The notes: generated by a model not told the origin, from the sequence alone. DNA of 21,997 nt from JAZDOK01 sp043798715 (GCA_043798715.1 JAZDOK010000081.1:1-21997), one strand, 5' to 3'. Positions 6,237-15,160 are shown, numbered from the stretch's first letter. Program-made: numbers and translations.

Positions 6237-7385
6237 TGGATCGAAAGAAAATCGCTTGAGACGCGTATCGCTGCGGCGATTAAGGATTACCCGGTGACGC
6301 TGTTGCTGGGACCGCGGCAGTGCGGTAAAACCAGCCTGGCGCGGCGGTTGTCAGAAGGAAAAAAGGGCTTCTATTTTGATCTGGAGGATCCAGAAGTGCC
6401 CCTCAAGCCGGAGGTGGCGCGGGCGGTTTTAAAGGATCTTCGCGGGCTGGTGGTCATTGACGAGATTCAGCGTCAGGCCTCTTTGTTCGAACTGTTGCGC
6501 GTGCTGGCGGACAGGCGTCCATTGCCGGCGCGTTTCCTGATCCTGGGCAGCGCAACGCCTTCGATCGTGAAGGGCGCTTCCGAGTCTCTGGCCGGACGGG
6601 TGGCCTATATAGACATGGGCGGCTTTATCCAGGAGGAGGTCGGAGTTGGGAACTGGATGCGATTGTGGGTGCGCGGCGGTTTCCCACCGGCTTTTTTGGC
6701 GGGCAACGCGGATAAGAGTTATCTCTGGCGTTCAAACTTCGTCCAATCTTTCCTGGAGCGGGATATTCCGCAACTGGGGATTCGCGTGCCGGCGGTTGCC
6801 CTGCGACGGTTCTGGACCATGCTGGCCCACTACCATGCCCAGCCGTGGAATGCCGCCGACCTGGCGCGTGCGATGAGCGTCAAGGAGGACACGGCGCGTC
6901 ATTACCTCGATATCCTCTGTGGCGCGTTTATGTTAAGACAGTTGCCGCCGTGGTTCGAGAATACCGGCAAACGGGTGGTCAAGGCGCCAAAGGTCTATTT
7001 CCGCGACAGCGGGCTCCTGCACACCCTGCTGGGGCTGAAGACGCAGGAACAGGCGCTCAGCCACCCGCGGTTTGGTTTCTCCTGGGAGGGCTTCGCCATG
7101 GAGCAGGTCCTGCGCGCGGCTGAGGCCGAACGCGATGCGTATTTCTATCGCACGCACGCCGGCACTGAACTCGACCTTATGATCATGCGGGGCGGAAAGC
7201 GCTATGGGTTTGAGTTCAAGTTCGAGGATGCGCCCCGGATCACTCGCTCGATGCATATGGCGATGGCTGACCTCGGCCTGGAACGGCTTTGGATTGTTTA
7301 CAGCGGCGAGCGCGGGTACTCTCTTGCCGAGCGAATCCGGGCGATTCCTCTCTCGGAGATCAGGCAGGCGGTTGAGGAAATGTGA
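6231..7385 (+). CDS. AAA family ATPase with DUF4143 C-terminal region (second copy)
   Basis: This 384-residue AAA_14/DUF4143 protein has Walker A GPRQCGKT at residues 27-34, Walker B VVIDEIQ at 74-80, a sensor-like LGSATPS at 105-111 and SLAGR at 119-123. The RGGFPPAFLA segment is at 148-157. The C-terminal part has E287, D315 (in ELDLMI) and E328-x-K330 (FEFK), arranged like a PD-(D/E)XK nuclease core. I start at 6231 and not at the in-frame ATG 6192: the latter lies upstream of the -10, within the promoter, and family members usually begin MKWIERKSLE-like, just before the P-loop domain. It converges on recN with a 9-bp gap. It shares family and layout, but little sequence, with the protein at 481-1632. 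Function unknown; ATPases of this family are frequently solitary and variable between related strains. Confidence 0.9.
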   Translation: MKWIERKSLETRIAAAIKDYPVTLLLGPRQCGKTSLARRLSEGKKGFYFDLEDPEVPLKPEVARAVLKDLRGLVVIDEIQRQASLFELLRVLADRRPLPARFLILGSATPSIVKGASESLAGRVAYIDMGGFIQEEVGVGNWMRLWVRGGFPPAFLAGNADKSYLWRSNFVQSFLERDIPQLGIRVPAVALRRFWTMLAHYHAQPWNAADLARAMSVKEDTARHYLDILCGAFMLRQLPPWFENTGKRVVKAPKVYFRDSGLLHTLLGLKTQEQALSHPRFGFSWEGFAMEQVLRAAEAERDAYFYRTHAGTELDLMIMRGGKRYGFEFKFEDAPRITRSMHMAMADLGLERLWIVYSGERGYSLAERIRAIPLSEIRQAVEEM

Positions 7386-7394
7386 GCCGTCTTT

Positions 7395-9074
7395 TTACAA
7401 GTGTTCCCGGGGTACACGTTTTTTCTCCTTAACGCCGGTTCGCAGGTTTAAGCACGAGGCCTGCTCCAGCATCTCGCGGGCGTGTTCCCGGCTGATCGGA
7501 GTGATATTACCTCCCGCGAGCATCCTGGCTATTTCCTCGACTTGGTCGTCCGCTTCTATTTTTCCCACGCGGGTGTATGTCCTTCCCTTGACGACTTCCT
7601 TGCGGATGTGGAGATGGGCATCGGCCAGCGAGGCAATGATCGGAAGGTGCGTCACGCAGATGACCTGGCAGCGGCGGCCGATGTCGGCCAGTTTCCGGGC
7701 CACCGACTCCGCGGCCTTCCCCCCCAGACCCACGTCTATTTCATCGAAAATGAGAATAGGGACGCTGTCCAATCGCCCGAAAATGGTCTTTAAGGCCAGC
7801 ATTATCCGGGATATTTCACCCCCGGAGGCAATTTTGCTCAGGGACTTCAAAGGTTCCCCGGGGTTGGCGCTGATCAGAAATTCAATGCCGTCCCGCCCCC
7901 TGGGTGAAATTTTTTCGAGTCTCTCCTTCGAAACACGGAAGGCAAGCCCCTTCATCTGGAGAGTTCCCAGCTCCTTTTCGACCGACTTCTCCAGCCTGCG
8001 GGCCAGATCCGAGCGTAGATCCGATAGATGCTCCGCCGCCTCTTCCTGCGCCTTTCCGAGCTTCCGGATCTCTTCGGTCAGGGTGCCGGATCTATCCCCG
8101 GCGCCCTGAAGGAGAGATATTTTCCGGCGGGAGTCCTCGCCGTATTTCAGCACCTCGCCAATCGTCGCCCCATATTTTTTCTTCATCCTGCCGATCTCGT
8201 AGAGACGGGCGTTCACCGCCTCCAAGCGCTCCGGAGAAAATTCCAGCCCTCCGGCGTACGATGAGAGGCCGCTCGAAAGCTCCTCCAGGATCAGCCGGGC
8301 CTCGCGGGCGGCTCCCGCCTGAGCAGCCAGATTCTCGTCCCAGCGCCCGATCCGCTCAAGAACGGCGGAGGTCTTCCCTAGAGCCTCAAGTATCCCTCCC
8401 TGGCCGCTTCCGGAGAGGCTCTGCAAAGCCGAGGAGAGTCCCTCCATTATCTTCTCCAGGTTGGTAAGAAGAGTTCGCTCCTTCTCAAGCTCCTCTTCCT
8501 CCCCGTCCTTCAGGCAGGCCTTCTCTATTTCATCCGCCTCAAAGCGGAGCCAATCCAATTTCCGCACCCGCTCCTGCTCCCCGCTCAGGAGGCTCCTCTG
8601 TTCCTCATTCTTTTCGATCAGCTCACGATGCAGAGCGGACAGCGAACGGAGCAGGGAGGCGGTCTTCTCCCCTCCCATCAGGTCTAATAGTTCCCCGTGG
8701 CGCCGAATATCGAGAAGAGACTGGTGCTCATGCTGGCCGTGAACGTCCACCAGATGCCGGGTCAATTCCTTGAGCTCGGACAGGGCGAGAAGTTCTCCGT
8801 TTTTTCTGCAGATATTTTTTCCGGAGTCCTGGATCTCTCTTGAAAAAAGGGCCTCCTCCTCTCCCAGTTCAAAAAGTCCCTGCACCCGGGCCTTTGAAGA
8901 GCCGCTTCGGATGACGGCGGGCCCGGCCCGCTCGCCCAGAAGAAAATTAACGGCATCTATGACGATGGATTTCCCGGCGCCGGTCTCGCCGGTAAATACA
9001 TTGAGATGCGGATGAAGTTCAATCTCCAGTTCATCAATGAGGGCAAAATTACTGATACGAAGAAGTTTCAGCAC
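7395..9074 (-). CDS. recN: DNA repair protein RecN
   Basis: RecN is an SMC-like ATPase that acts in double-strand-break repair. The 559-residue length is typical. The Walker A motif GETGAGKS is at residues 29-36, the ABC-type signature SGGE at 417-420, and Walker B ILIFDE at 440-445, with a charged coiled-coil region between about 150 and 380. The VTHLP switch-His segment follows Walker B. The start is a GTG at 9074, one base after the nadK stop (TAA-C-GTG), and there is no strong Shine-Dalgarno, so translation probably depends on termination of nadK. It is the last gene of the seven-gene operon and meets the second ATPase gene tail to tail. Confidence 0.96.
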   Translation of the reverse strand: MLKLLRISNFALIDELEIELHPHLNVFTGETGAGKSIVIDAVNFLLGERAGPAVIRSGSSKARVQGLFELGEEEALFSREIQDSGKNICRKNGELLALSELKELTRHLVDVHGQHEHQSLLDIRRHGELLDLMGGEKTASLLRSLSALHRELIEKNEEQRSLLSGEQERVRKLDWLRFEADEIEKACLKDGEEEELEKERTLLTNLEKIMEGLSSALQSLSGSGQGGILEALGKTSAVLERIGRWDENLAAQAGAAREARLILEELSSGLSSYAGGLEFSPERLEAVNARLYEIGRMKKKYGATIGEVLKYGEDSRRKISLLQGAGDRSGTLTEEIRKLGKAQEEAAEHLSDLRSDLARRLEKSVEKELGTLQMKGLAFRVSKERLEKISPRGRDGIEFLISANPGEPLKSLSKIASGGEISRIMLALKTIFGRLDSVPILIFDEIDVGLGGKAAESVARKLADIGRRCQVICVTHLPIIASLADAHLHIRKEVVKGRTYTRVGKIEADDQVEEIARMLAGGNITPISREHAREMLEQASCLNLRTGVKEKKRVPREHL

Positions 9075-9075
9075 G

Positions 9076-9924
9076 TTACTCGACCCATTTGAGCTTCTCG
9101 CGGACGATGCGGTAAAAATCCCTTTCCAGATCGACGAAAGTCACGCCCCCCGCCGCCCTGGTGATGGTGACCGCATCCCCGCTCTTGGCCTCAAGATTAA
9201 CCTGCCCGTCAAAGGAAATGGAGAACTCTCTGCCGTGGGTCTCGGCCAGTTCAATAATCTCGGAGGCCGGAACGACCAGGGGTCGGGCCGAGAGGGTATG
9301 CGGGCAGATGGCAGTGAGGACGAAGCAGTCCACATCGGGGCTCACGATGGGCCCTCCGGCGGACAGCGAGTAGGCCGTGGAGCCCGTGGGAGTGCTGACG
9401 ATGAGGCCGTCAGCCGAATAACTGCCGGCATACCGTCCGCTGGCGCGTATGGAAAGATGAAGAAGGGGCCCTCCGCTTTGCCGGTGTAAAACCACGTCAT
9501 TAAGAGCGCAGGAGGTGAAAAGCGCCTTGCCATCTCTCATCACCGAAGCGCTCAGCATCATGCGTTCCACGATCCGGTAACGCCCCGAACGAAGCGTCTC
9601 AAATGCCTTTTCGACTTGATCAAGAGAAACATCCGTCAGGAAACCCAGGCTCCCTAGATTTATGCCCAGGATGGGAATACCTTTTCCGAAAACCATTCTG
9701 GCAGCCCGAAGGATCGTTCCGTCCCCGCCGAGGCTGAGAACAATATCCGCTTTTCCAAGGCTCTCCTCCTCGGAGGAGTCCGGCAAGGATCGTCCAAGTT
9801 TGAGGGCGATGTCACTCTGGAGCAGGATGGAAAAGCCTCTCTTCTCCAGGAGTTCAATGATTTTCCTGAGCGGCGGAAGAACCGATTCGCGGGAAGCGGG
9901 AATTACAAAAACTTTCTCAATCAT
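9076..9924 (-). CDS. nadK: NAD kinase
   Basis: NAD kinase phosphorylates NAD to NADP using ATP or polyphosphate. The conserved GGDGT motif is at residues 66-70, followed by LGINLGSLGFLTD, the ALNDVV segment, and the glycine-rich STPTGSTAYSLSAGGP loop. I choose the ATG at 9924 (282 residues), which overlaps the end of tlyA by eight bases and is preceded by AAGGG; the in-frame ATG at 9975 would add 17 unconserved residues from inside tlyA. In Firmicutes the slot between tlyA and recN is usually filled by argR/ahrC; nadK next to recN is seen in many proteobacteria. Confidence 0.95.
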   Translation of the reverse strand: MIEKVFVIPASRESVLPPLRKIIELLEKRGFSILLQSDIALKLGRSLPDSSEEESLGKADIVLSLGGDGTILRAARMVFGKGIPILGINLGSLGFLTDVSLDQVEKAFETLRSGRYRIVERMMLSASVMRDGKALFTSCALNDVVLHRQSGGPLLHLSIRASGRYAGSYSADGLIVSTPTGSTAYSLSAGGPIVSPDVDCFVLTAICPHTLSARPLVVPASEIIELAETHGREFSISFDGQVNLEAKSGDAVTITRAAGGVTFVDLERDFYRIVREKLKWVE

Positions 9925-10759
9925 CAGGCCCTTGACCACCTCTCCGATTAAGTTTGGCATGGAAAGCGGACTCAACGACTACACCGATCCGCTCAGTGGA
10001 GAGCGTAGTCTCCGGGGAAGCCGGGGATGGCTTTCTAAAAAGAGCCAGGTATTCGATGTTCCCGGCCGGACCCTTAAGCGGCGAAAAAGTCAGCCCTTTA
10101 AGGGCCAGACCCATCCCGGTGGCTGCCCGGATAAGCGTCTCCAGGACATCGCGGTGCACGCGCGGATCCCTTACCACTCCGCCCCGGGAGACTTTTTCCG
10201 GCCCTGCCTCAAACTGGGGCTTGACGAGAACGACCACCTGTCCTTCTTCCTTGAGGAGCGCCGTAACCGCCGGGAGGACTTTTTCCACCGAGATAAAGGA
10301 GAGATCCAGGGTGACGAGATCGAGATCCTCCGGCACGTCGGAGCGATTGATACTCCTTGCGTTCGTCCTCTCCAGACAGACCACCCTGGGATCCTCTCTC
10401 AGCTTCCAGTCGAGCTGGCCGTAGCCTACGTCCACCGCATAAACCCGGGCCGCCCCTTCCTTGAGAAGGCAGTCAGTGAATCCCCCGGTGGAGGCTCCCG
10501 CATCCAGAGCGACCTTTCCACCGGCCGCCACACCGAATTCATCCAGGGCTTTTTTCAGTTTAAAGCCGCCCCGGCTGACAAAGAGGGGTTCCGGATCAAG
10601 AACTTCAAAAGAGGCGCCCGGCGAAACCGGCGTCCCGCTCTTGAGATTCACGACCCCATCAACCTTCACAGCTCCCCGCATGATAAGGCTTTGGGCTATC
10701 TGGCGGGACTTCACCAGGCCGCGTTCCATAAGCGCGAGATCCAGACGCAGTTTCTTCAT
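9917..10759 (-). CDS. tlyA: TlyA family rRNA 2'-O-methyltransferase
   Basis: TlyA proteins methylate ribosomal RNA 2'-hydroxyls; some members were first described as hemolysins. The 280-residue protein has an N-terminal S4 RNA-binding domain (about 1-62, LDLALMERGLVKSRQIAQ) and an FtsJ/RrmJ-type methyltransferase domain with the SAM-binding LDAGASTGGFTDCLL at about 85-99. K67 in the SRGGFKL segment and the lysine in VKPQFEAG fit the catalytic lysines of 2'-O-methyltransferases. The start overlaps the dxs stop by four bases (ATGA), so the two are translationally coupled. Confidence 0.95.
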   Translation of the reverse strand: MKKLRLDLALMERGLVKSRQIAQSLIMRGAVKVDGVVNLKSGTPVSPGASFEVLDPEPLFVSRGGFKLKKALDEFGVAAGGKVALDAGASTGGFTDCLLKEGAARVYAVDVGYGQLDWKLREDPRVVCLERTNARSINRSDVPEDLDLVTLDLSFISVEKVLPAVTALLKEEGQVVVLVKPQFEAGPEKVSRGGVVRDPRVHRDVLETLIRAATGMGLALKGLTFSPLKGPAGNIEYLALFRKPSPASPETTLSTERIGVVVESAFHAKLNRRGGQGPDD

Positions 10760-12642
10760 CCCATCAACGTAAAGGCCTCCTGGACGGCCCGCGAGATGGA
10801 CTCGCCCGTGAGACCCGCCTTTTCCCGAAGAAGACTCGATGAACCGTGTTCGATAAAGCGATCGGGGAGGCCGATGGAGCGAAGAAGCGCACCCCCCAGC
10901 CCCCGGCTGCAGAGGAGCTCTCCGACGGCCGAGCCGAAACCCCCGGCCAGAACATTCTCCTCGACGGTGACGATGCGGCGGCAGCGTCTGGCCACCTCCT
11001 CAATCAGCTCTCCATCCAGCGGCTTTATGAATCTGGCGTCAATGACGGCGGCGTCAATCCCGGCGGAACTGAGATTCTCAGCCGCCAGGAGACTTGGATA
11101 GACCATGTTTCCAATCGCGATGATGGCGACGTCCGCTCCTTCTCTCATAATCTCCCCCCGCCCGATGGGCAGAACCTCCAGGACCTCATCGAGAGGCACG
11201 CCCACGCACTTCCCGCGAGAATAGCGCACCACTGACGGACCCGGATTAACAAGAGCGGTTTTGAGCATCCGCCTGAACTCATTTTCGTTTTTAGGCGCCA
11301 TTATGACCAGGTTCGGAACAATCCTAAGGAACGAGAGATCGAAGACGCCGTGATGGGTCTCCCCGTCCTCGCCCACCAGCCCTCCCCGGTCCACCGCAAA
11401 TACGACCGGGAGGTTCTGCATGGCGACATCATGGATGACCTGGTCGTAGGCGCGCTGAAGAAAAGTGGAGTAGAGAGCCACGACGGGGCGAAGACCCCCG
11501 GCGGCCAGGCCCGCTGCAAAAGTCACGGCATGCTGTTCCGCAATTCCCACGTCAAAGAAGCGATCCGGAAATTTCCTGGAAAAATCAGAAAGGCCGGTCC
11601 CGTCGGGCATGGCCGCCGTGACGGCCACTATCTTCGGATCCCCGGCGGCCAGCTCTTCGAGTGTCTGCCCGAAGACCTGAGTGTAGGAAGGAATGGATTT
11701 ACCAGTCCCGTCGTCCCCTTCGCCCGTCTCGACGTCAAAGGGAATGGTGCCGTGAAAGCGGGTGGAATCGTCTTCGGCAAAAGAGTATCCCTTGCCCTTT
11801 TTGGTTAAAATATGGATGATGCGGGGACCCTTCAGATCCCTGGCCTTTTTGAATGTCTGGCAGAGAAGCTCAATGTTGTGCCCGTCGAAGGGGCCCAGGT
11901 AAGTGAAGCCAAGGGTCTCGAAGATGACGCCCGGCAGAATCAGGTAGGCCAGGTGGGTTTCGATGTTCCGGGCCGCCTTGAACATTTTCTCGCCGATTTT
12001 GGGGATGTTCCTGATAAGCGAGCTTAAGTCCATGCGCATTTTGTTGAAACGTGGATCCATCCGAAGGCGGCTGAGATAGGCCGCCATGGCCCCGACATTC
12101 CGGGCGATGGACATCTCGTTGTCATTTAGTACCACGATGAGGTCGGCCCCGAGGTGCCCGGCGTTGTTGAGGCCCTCGTAGGCCATCCCGGCGGTCAGGG
12201 CGCCATCACCCATCACCGCGATGATTTTTTCTTTTCCACCGGTTAGATCGCGGGCCTTGGCCAGGCCCAGGGCCGCCGAAATCGAGGTACTGCTGTGGCC
12301 CGTATCAAAGGCGTCGTGGGGGCTCTCCCTTCTCTTGGGAAAGCCGCTGATTCCGCCATACTGCCGGATCGTCCTGAAGGCCTCGCGCCTGCCGGTCAGA
12401 ATCTTATGAGCATAGGCCTGATGGCCCACGTCCCATATCATTTTGTCGTTGGGGCTGTCGAAGACCGCATGGAGCGCGATGGCAAGATCCACGGCGCCGA
12501 GGCTGGAGGAGAGGTGCCCGCCGGTGCTGGAAATCGTCTCGATGATGAGTTCCCGAACCTCTTCCGCCAGCTGATTGAGCTGCGGAAAAATGAGGGGCTT
12601 TAAATCCGAGGGCCCCGAAATGCCTTCCAGAATTCGCTCCAT
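10756..12642 (-). CDS. dxs: 1-deoxy-D-xylulose-5-phosphate synthase
   Basis: DXS condenses pyruvate and glyceraldehyde 3-phosphate using thiamine diphosphate, the entry step of the methylerythritol phosphate isoprenoid pathway. Visible features are VGHQAYAHKILTGR (H74), the thiamine-binding GDGALTAGMAYEGLNN (145-160), DGHN in the linker, the IAEQHAVTFAAGLA catalytic-glutamate segment, and GEDGETHHGVFDL. With the ATG at 12642 the protein has 628 residues, the usual size. That ATG overlaps the ispA stop by one base (TGATG) and has GGAAAGGGG at the right distance. A longer in-frame start at 12687 would lie well inside ispA and add 15 unconserved residues. With ispA next to it, the operon supplies precursors for quinones and undecaprenyl or other polyprenyl carriers. 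Confidence 0.97.
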   Translation of the reverse strand: MERILEGISGPSDLKPLIFPQLNQLAEEVRELIIETISSTGGHLSSSLGAVDLAIALHAVFDSPNDKMIWDVGHQAYAHKILTGRREAFRTIRQYGGISGFPKRRESPHDAFDTGHSSTSISAALGLAKARDLTGGKEKIIAVMGDGALTAGMAYEGLNNAGHLGADLIVVLNDNEMSIARNVGAMAAYLSRLRMDPRFNKMRMDLSSLIRNIPKIGEKMFKAARNIETHLAYLILPGVIFETLGFTYLGPFDGHNIELLCQTFKKARDLKGPRIIHILTKKGKGYSFAEDDSTRFHGTIPFDVETGEGDDGTGKSIPSYTQVFGQTLEELAAGDPKIVAVTAAMPDGTGLSDFSRKFPDRFFDVGIAEQHAVTFAAGLAAGGLRPVVALYSTFLQRAYDQVIHDVAMQNLPVVFAVDRGGLVGEDGETHHGVFDLSFLRIVPNLVIMAPKNENEFRRMLKTALVNPGPSVVRYSRGKCVGVPLDEVLEVLPIGRGEIMREGADVAIIAIGNMVYPSLLAAENLSSAGIDAAVIDARFIKPLDGELIEEVARRCRRIVTVEENVLAGGFGSAVGELLCSRGLGGALLRSIGLPDRFIEHGSSSLLREKAGLTGESISRAVQEAFTLMG

Positions 12643-13460
12643 CAAGAACCCCTTTCCATCAAGTCGGCTGCAAACGCTCTTAAGCACTCCGCTTCGGAGC
12701 CGAAGGCGGAAAGAGAACGAATGGCTTTTTCCGTATGCGCCCCGGCCATCTCCCTTGAGCGCTCCATTCCGAATACCTGTATGAAGCCCTTCCCTTCGCC
12801 GTCCTGAGTTAAATCCAGCAGATCATCAACGATCTGAAAGGAAAGTCCGATATTCTCCGCGTAGAAAGTCAAAGCGGAAAGCGCCTCCCGATTGGCCCCG
12901 GCCAGAATGGCGCCGCACCGGACGGCGGCGCGTATGAGGGCCCCGGTCTTCCGGCGGTGGATTTCTATCAGTGTCTCTTCGCCGACCTGGCGGCCTTCCC
13001 ACTCCAATTCGAGGGCCTGTCCGCCGGTCATCCCCTCCGCCCCGGTCGCCGCGGCCAGCTCGCGAAGGACTTCCGGATTGGAACATCCGGCAGCCACCTC
13101 AAAGGCACAGGCCAACAGGGCATCTCCGGCCAGGAGCGCCATGGCCTCCCCGAACTTGCGGTGAGCTGAGGGCCGTCCCCTCCTCATGTCATCGTCGTCC
13201 ATGCAGGGAAGATCGTCGTGCAGGAGGGAAAAACAGTGAATCATCTCGATGGAGCAGGCGACCGGGAGAAGGGGTTCCGGTTCCATTCCCAGAGCCTCGG
13301 CGGCCATCAGAAGAAGAACGGGCCGGAGGCGCTTGCCCCCGGGAAAAATCCCGTAGTGCATCGCCCCGAAAAGCGTCTCCCGGGAGGAATCCACAATATA
13401 GCGGGCCAGGGAATTTTCAATCATCTCCCGCCGGCTTAAAAGATAAGAACCCAGTTCCAA
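12642..13460 (-). CDS. ispA: Polyprenyl (farnesyl/geranyl) diphosphate synthase
   Basis: This enzyme joins isopentenyl diphosphate to allylic diphosphates. The first aspartate-rich motif, DDLPCMD, is at residues 82-88 with the four-residue spacing common in bacterial short-chain synthases, and the second, VDDLLD, is in the C-terminal half. KRLRP at about 43-47 and RRGRP after the first motif bind diphosphate. I prefer a TTG start at 13460 (272 residues): GGAGGAG lies six bases upstream and the TTG follows the xseB stop after one base. This gives a start MELGSYLLSRRE, matching the N-terminus of family members. A TTG at 13484, inside xseB, is possible but has no good ribosome-binding site. Product chain length cannot be told with confidence. 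Confidence 0.95.
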   Translation of the reverse strand: MELGSYLLSRREMIENSLARYIVDSSRETLFGAMHYGIFPGGKRLRPVLLLMAAEALGMEPEPLLPVACSIEMIHCFSLLHDDLPCMDDDDMRRGRPSAHRKFGEAMALLAGDALLACAFEVAAGCSNPEVLRELAAATGAEGMTGGQALELEWEGRQVGEETLIEIHRRKTGALIRAAVRCGAILAGANREALSALTFYAENIGLSFQIVDDLLDLTQDGEGKGFIQVFGMERSREMAGAHTEKAIRSLSAFGSEAECLRAFAADLMERGS

Positions 13461-13461
13461 T

Positions 13462-13713
13462 TCAGTCTCCTCCCGCGACGTCAAGAAGTTCGGTTCCCAT
13501 AGTGCCGTTTTCCTGCTCTACCAGCTTCTTGATTTCCTCCTCCGCCTTTTTAAGCTTGTCGCTCAGAAAACGGGAAAGGCGAATCCCCTCTGAAAATTTT
13601 TTGAGCGATTCGTCAAGGGGAACATCTCCCCTTTCGAGATGCTCGACGATATCCTCAAGTTTTGAGAGAGCGGTCTCATAACTCATCTCTTCGGGCGCTT
13701 CTTTCTTGGCCAC
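13462..13713 (-). CDS. xseB: Exodeoxyribonuclease VII small subunit
   Basis: XseB is the small helical subunit of exonuclease VII, which degrades single-stranded DNA. The 83-residue protein has the family core SYETALSKLEDIVEHLERGD and LDESLKKFSEGIRL, two helices that form a coiled coil, then a charged tail. The start is a GTG at 13713, with GAGGAGG seven bases before it. It lies 20 bp after the xseA stop. Confidence 0.95.
   Translation of the reverse strand: MAKKEAPEEMSYETALSKLEDIVEHLERGDVPLDESLKKFSEGIRLSRFLSDKLKKAEEEIKKLVEQENGTMGTELLDVAGGD
13467..13473 (-). promoter_or_regulatory. Ribosome-binding site deciding the ispA TTG start
   Basis: GGAGGAG on the minus strand lies in the last codons of xseB and is six bases from the TTG at 13460. 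It favours this start over the earlier TTG at 13484 and ties ispA translation to xseB termination. Confidence 0.6.
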
Positions 13714-13733
13714 TTTAAAACCTCCTCGCCGTC

Positions 13734-15053
13734 CTACCGGTCCGCCGAAACTGCCTCTTCCATCACGGCCGTCGTTCTGGCGTATATTCGCCCATCAGCC
13801 AGAAGAACCTCCAGATCCTCTCCCGGAGCCGTATCGCGTACGGAGCGGACAATGTCGCCGTCGCTGCCTCTTAAGCAGAGGCTGTAGCCCCTATTAAGCA
13901 CCTTGAGGGGGCTCAATGCGTCCAGTTTCCCGCCCAGGGCCAAAAGATTCGCTTCCCTGAGCCCAAGACAGCGCAGGACTGAAGCGCCGAGCTTTACGGG
14001 ACTGAAGGAGGACAGCTTTTCCCTCTGCACCCTGACAAATCGCTCCATGGCGCCCTCCAGGCGCCGGACGATGAAATCCATTTCCTGCTGGCGCTTTCCA
14101 AGTAACTCGAAGGGATACTTAAAGATTCTCCTGGATAGAAGATGAGCCAGCTCCCGCTTTGCATCATTCAACCGCCCGATGAGACCCTTTTTCAGGCGCG
14201 ACCGGAGCTCATCCATCTGCCGCAGGAGTTCCAGCTTGTCGGGAATTACCATCTGGGCCGCTCCCGAAGGAGTAGGGGCCCTTAGGTCGGCCATAAAATC
14301 GGCGATGGTGAAATCGGTCTCGTGGCCCACGGCCGAGATGACCGGAATCTTTGATGAGGCAATCTCACGCGCCAGGGCTTCATCGTTGAAACAGTTCAAA
14401 TCTTCAAATGAGCCGCCGCCCCTGCCGATTATAATAACCTCCACTCCGTCGATCCTGTTCAGACGCCGGATGGCCTCGATGAGGGAGGCGGGGGCCTCCT
14501 TCCCCTGCACCAGCGCCGGGGAAATTATAATCCGGGCGCTGTCGTTGCGCTTCCCGAGGATGGCTATCATGTCCCTGAGCGCCGCCGCCTGGGGAGAGGT
14601 CACGATCCCGATGAGGCGCGGCAGGAAGGGAAGCGCCCTCTTCCTGCTCTCGTCAAAAAGACCCTCGGCGGCCAGTTTCTCCTTGAGCTTGAGAAATGCC
14701 GCATAGAGCTCCCCCTGTCCCTCGGCCCTCATCTCCTCGACCACCATCTGGTACTGACCGCTCTTTTCGTAGACGGCGACCCTTCCGAAGATCATAACCT
14801 GCCGCCCATTATCGGGTTCGAAAAGGAGCCGGTCGCCGGCCCGCTTGAACATCACGCAGCGAATCTGGCTCTGGGCGTCCTTGAGATCGAAATAGGCATG
14901 GCCCGAAGATGCCCGCTTGTAATTGGAAATCTCGCCCTTCACCCAGATCGCGGAGAGGGCCTCTTCGCTCTCCAGGAGATTTTTTATAAAAGCGGTGAGC
15001 TGAAAGACGCTCCAGCAGTCTGCTTCTTCCGGTTCTTTTGCGGTTTTGACCAT
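13734..15053 (-). CDS. xseA: Exodeoxyribonuclease VII large subunit
   Basis: XseA carries the catalytic and DNA-binding parts of exonuclease VII. The 439-residue protein has an N-terminal OB-fold (about 14-105, with WVKGEISNYKRASSGHAYF), then the catalytic domain with GRGGGSFEDL at 210-219, the conserved SAVGHETDFTIAD at 240-252 and RAPTPSGAA at 258-266, followed by a long helical region that binds XseB. ATG at 15053 is preceded by AAGGAGG eleven bases upstream. It is the first gene of the operon. Its promoter must lie in 15054-15228, but I see no strong match on the minus strand. Confidence 0.97.
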   Translation of the reverse strand: MVKTAKEPEEADCWSVFQLTAFIKNLLESEEALSAIWVKGEISNYKRASSGHAYFDLKDAQSQIRCVMFKRAGDRLLFEPDNGRQVMIFGRVAVYEKSGQYQMVVEEMRAEGQGELYAAFLKLKEKLAAEGLFDESRKRALPFLPRLIGIVTSPQAAALRDMIAILGKRNDSARIIISPALVQGKEAPASLIEAIRRLNRIDGVEVIIIGRGGGSFEDLNCFNDEALAREIASSKIPVISAVGHETDFTIADFMADLRAPTPSGAAQMVIPDKLELLRQMDELRSRLKKGLIGRLNDAKRELAHLLSRRIFKYPFELLGKRQQEMDFIVRRLEGAMERFVRVQREKLSSFSPVKLGASVLRCLGLREANLLALGGKLDALSPLKVLNRGYSLCLRGSDGDIVRSVRDTAPGEDLEVLLADGRIYARTTAVMEEAVSADR

Positions 15054-15160
15054 AGGGGAATATTCCTCCTTATAGAGCCGAAATCCTGCGATAACGGCTA
15101 TAGTCTCTTTATCTATAACGCCTTCACGGTTTTATCGGCGCCCCAGGATATGACATCTGT

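Noticed and set aside
481..7385. The two DUF4143 ATPases as ends of one composite mobile element
   Set aside because: They are diverged in sequence, point the same way, and enclose an intact housekeeping operon; no terminal repeats or target duplications were found.
7204..8109. Open frame on the + strand overlapping the second ATPase end and the recN region
   Set aside because: It overlaps two real genes, is out of frame with the ATPase, and reads as low-complexity Ser/Arg sequence.
9925..9975. Longer nadK start at 9975
   Set aside because: It would add 17 residues that do not resemble the NAD kinase N-terminus and would deepen the overlap with tlyA; ATG 9924 has a better ribosome-binding site.
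9662..11101. Long open frame on the + strand opposite nadK, tlyA and dxs (about 479 codons)
   Set aside because: It lies wholly antisense to three confidently identified genes, and its translation is Arg/Pro/Ser-rich without any recognisable domain, as expected of a shadow in GC-rich coding DNA.
12643..12687. Longer dxs start at 12687
   Set aside because: It lies inside ispA and adds unconserved residues; the TGATG junction at 12642 with GGAAAGGGG upstream is the better start.
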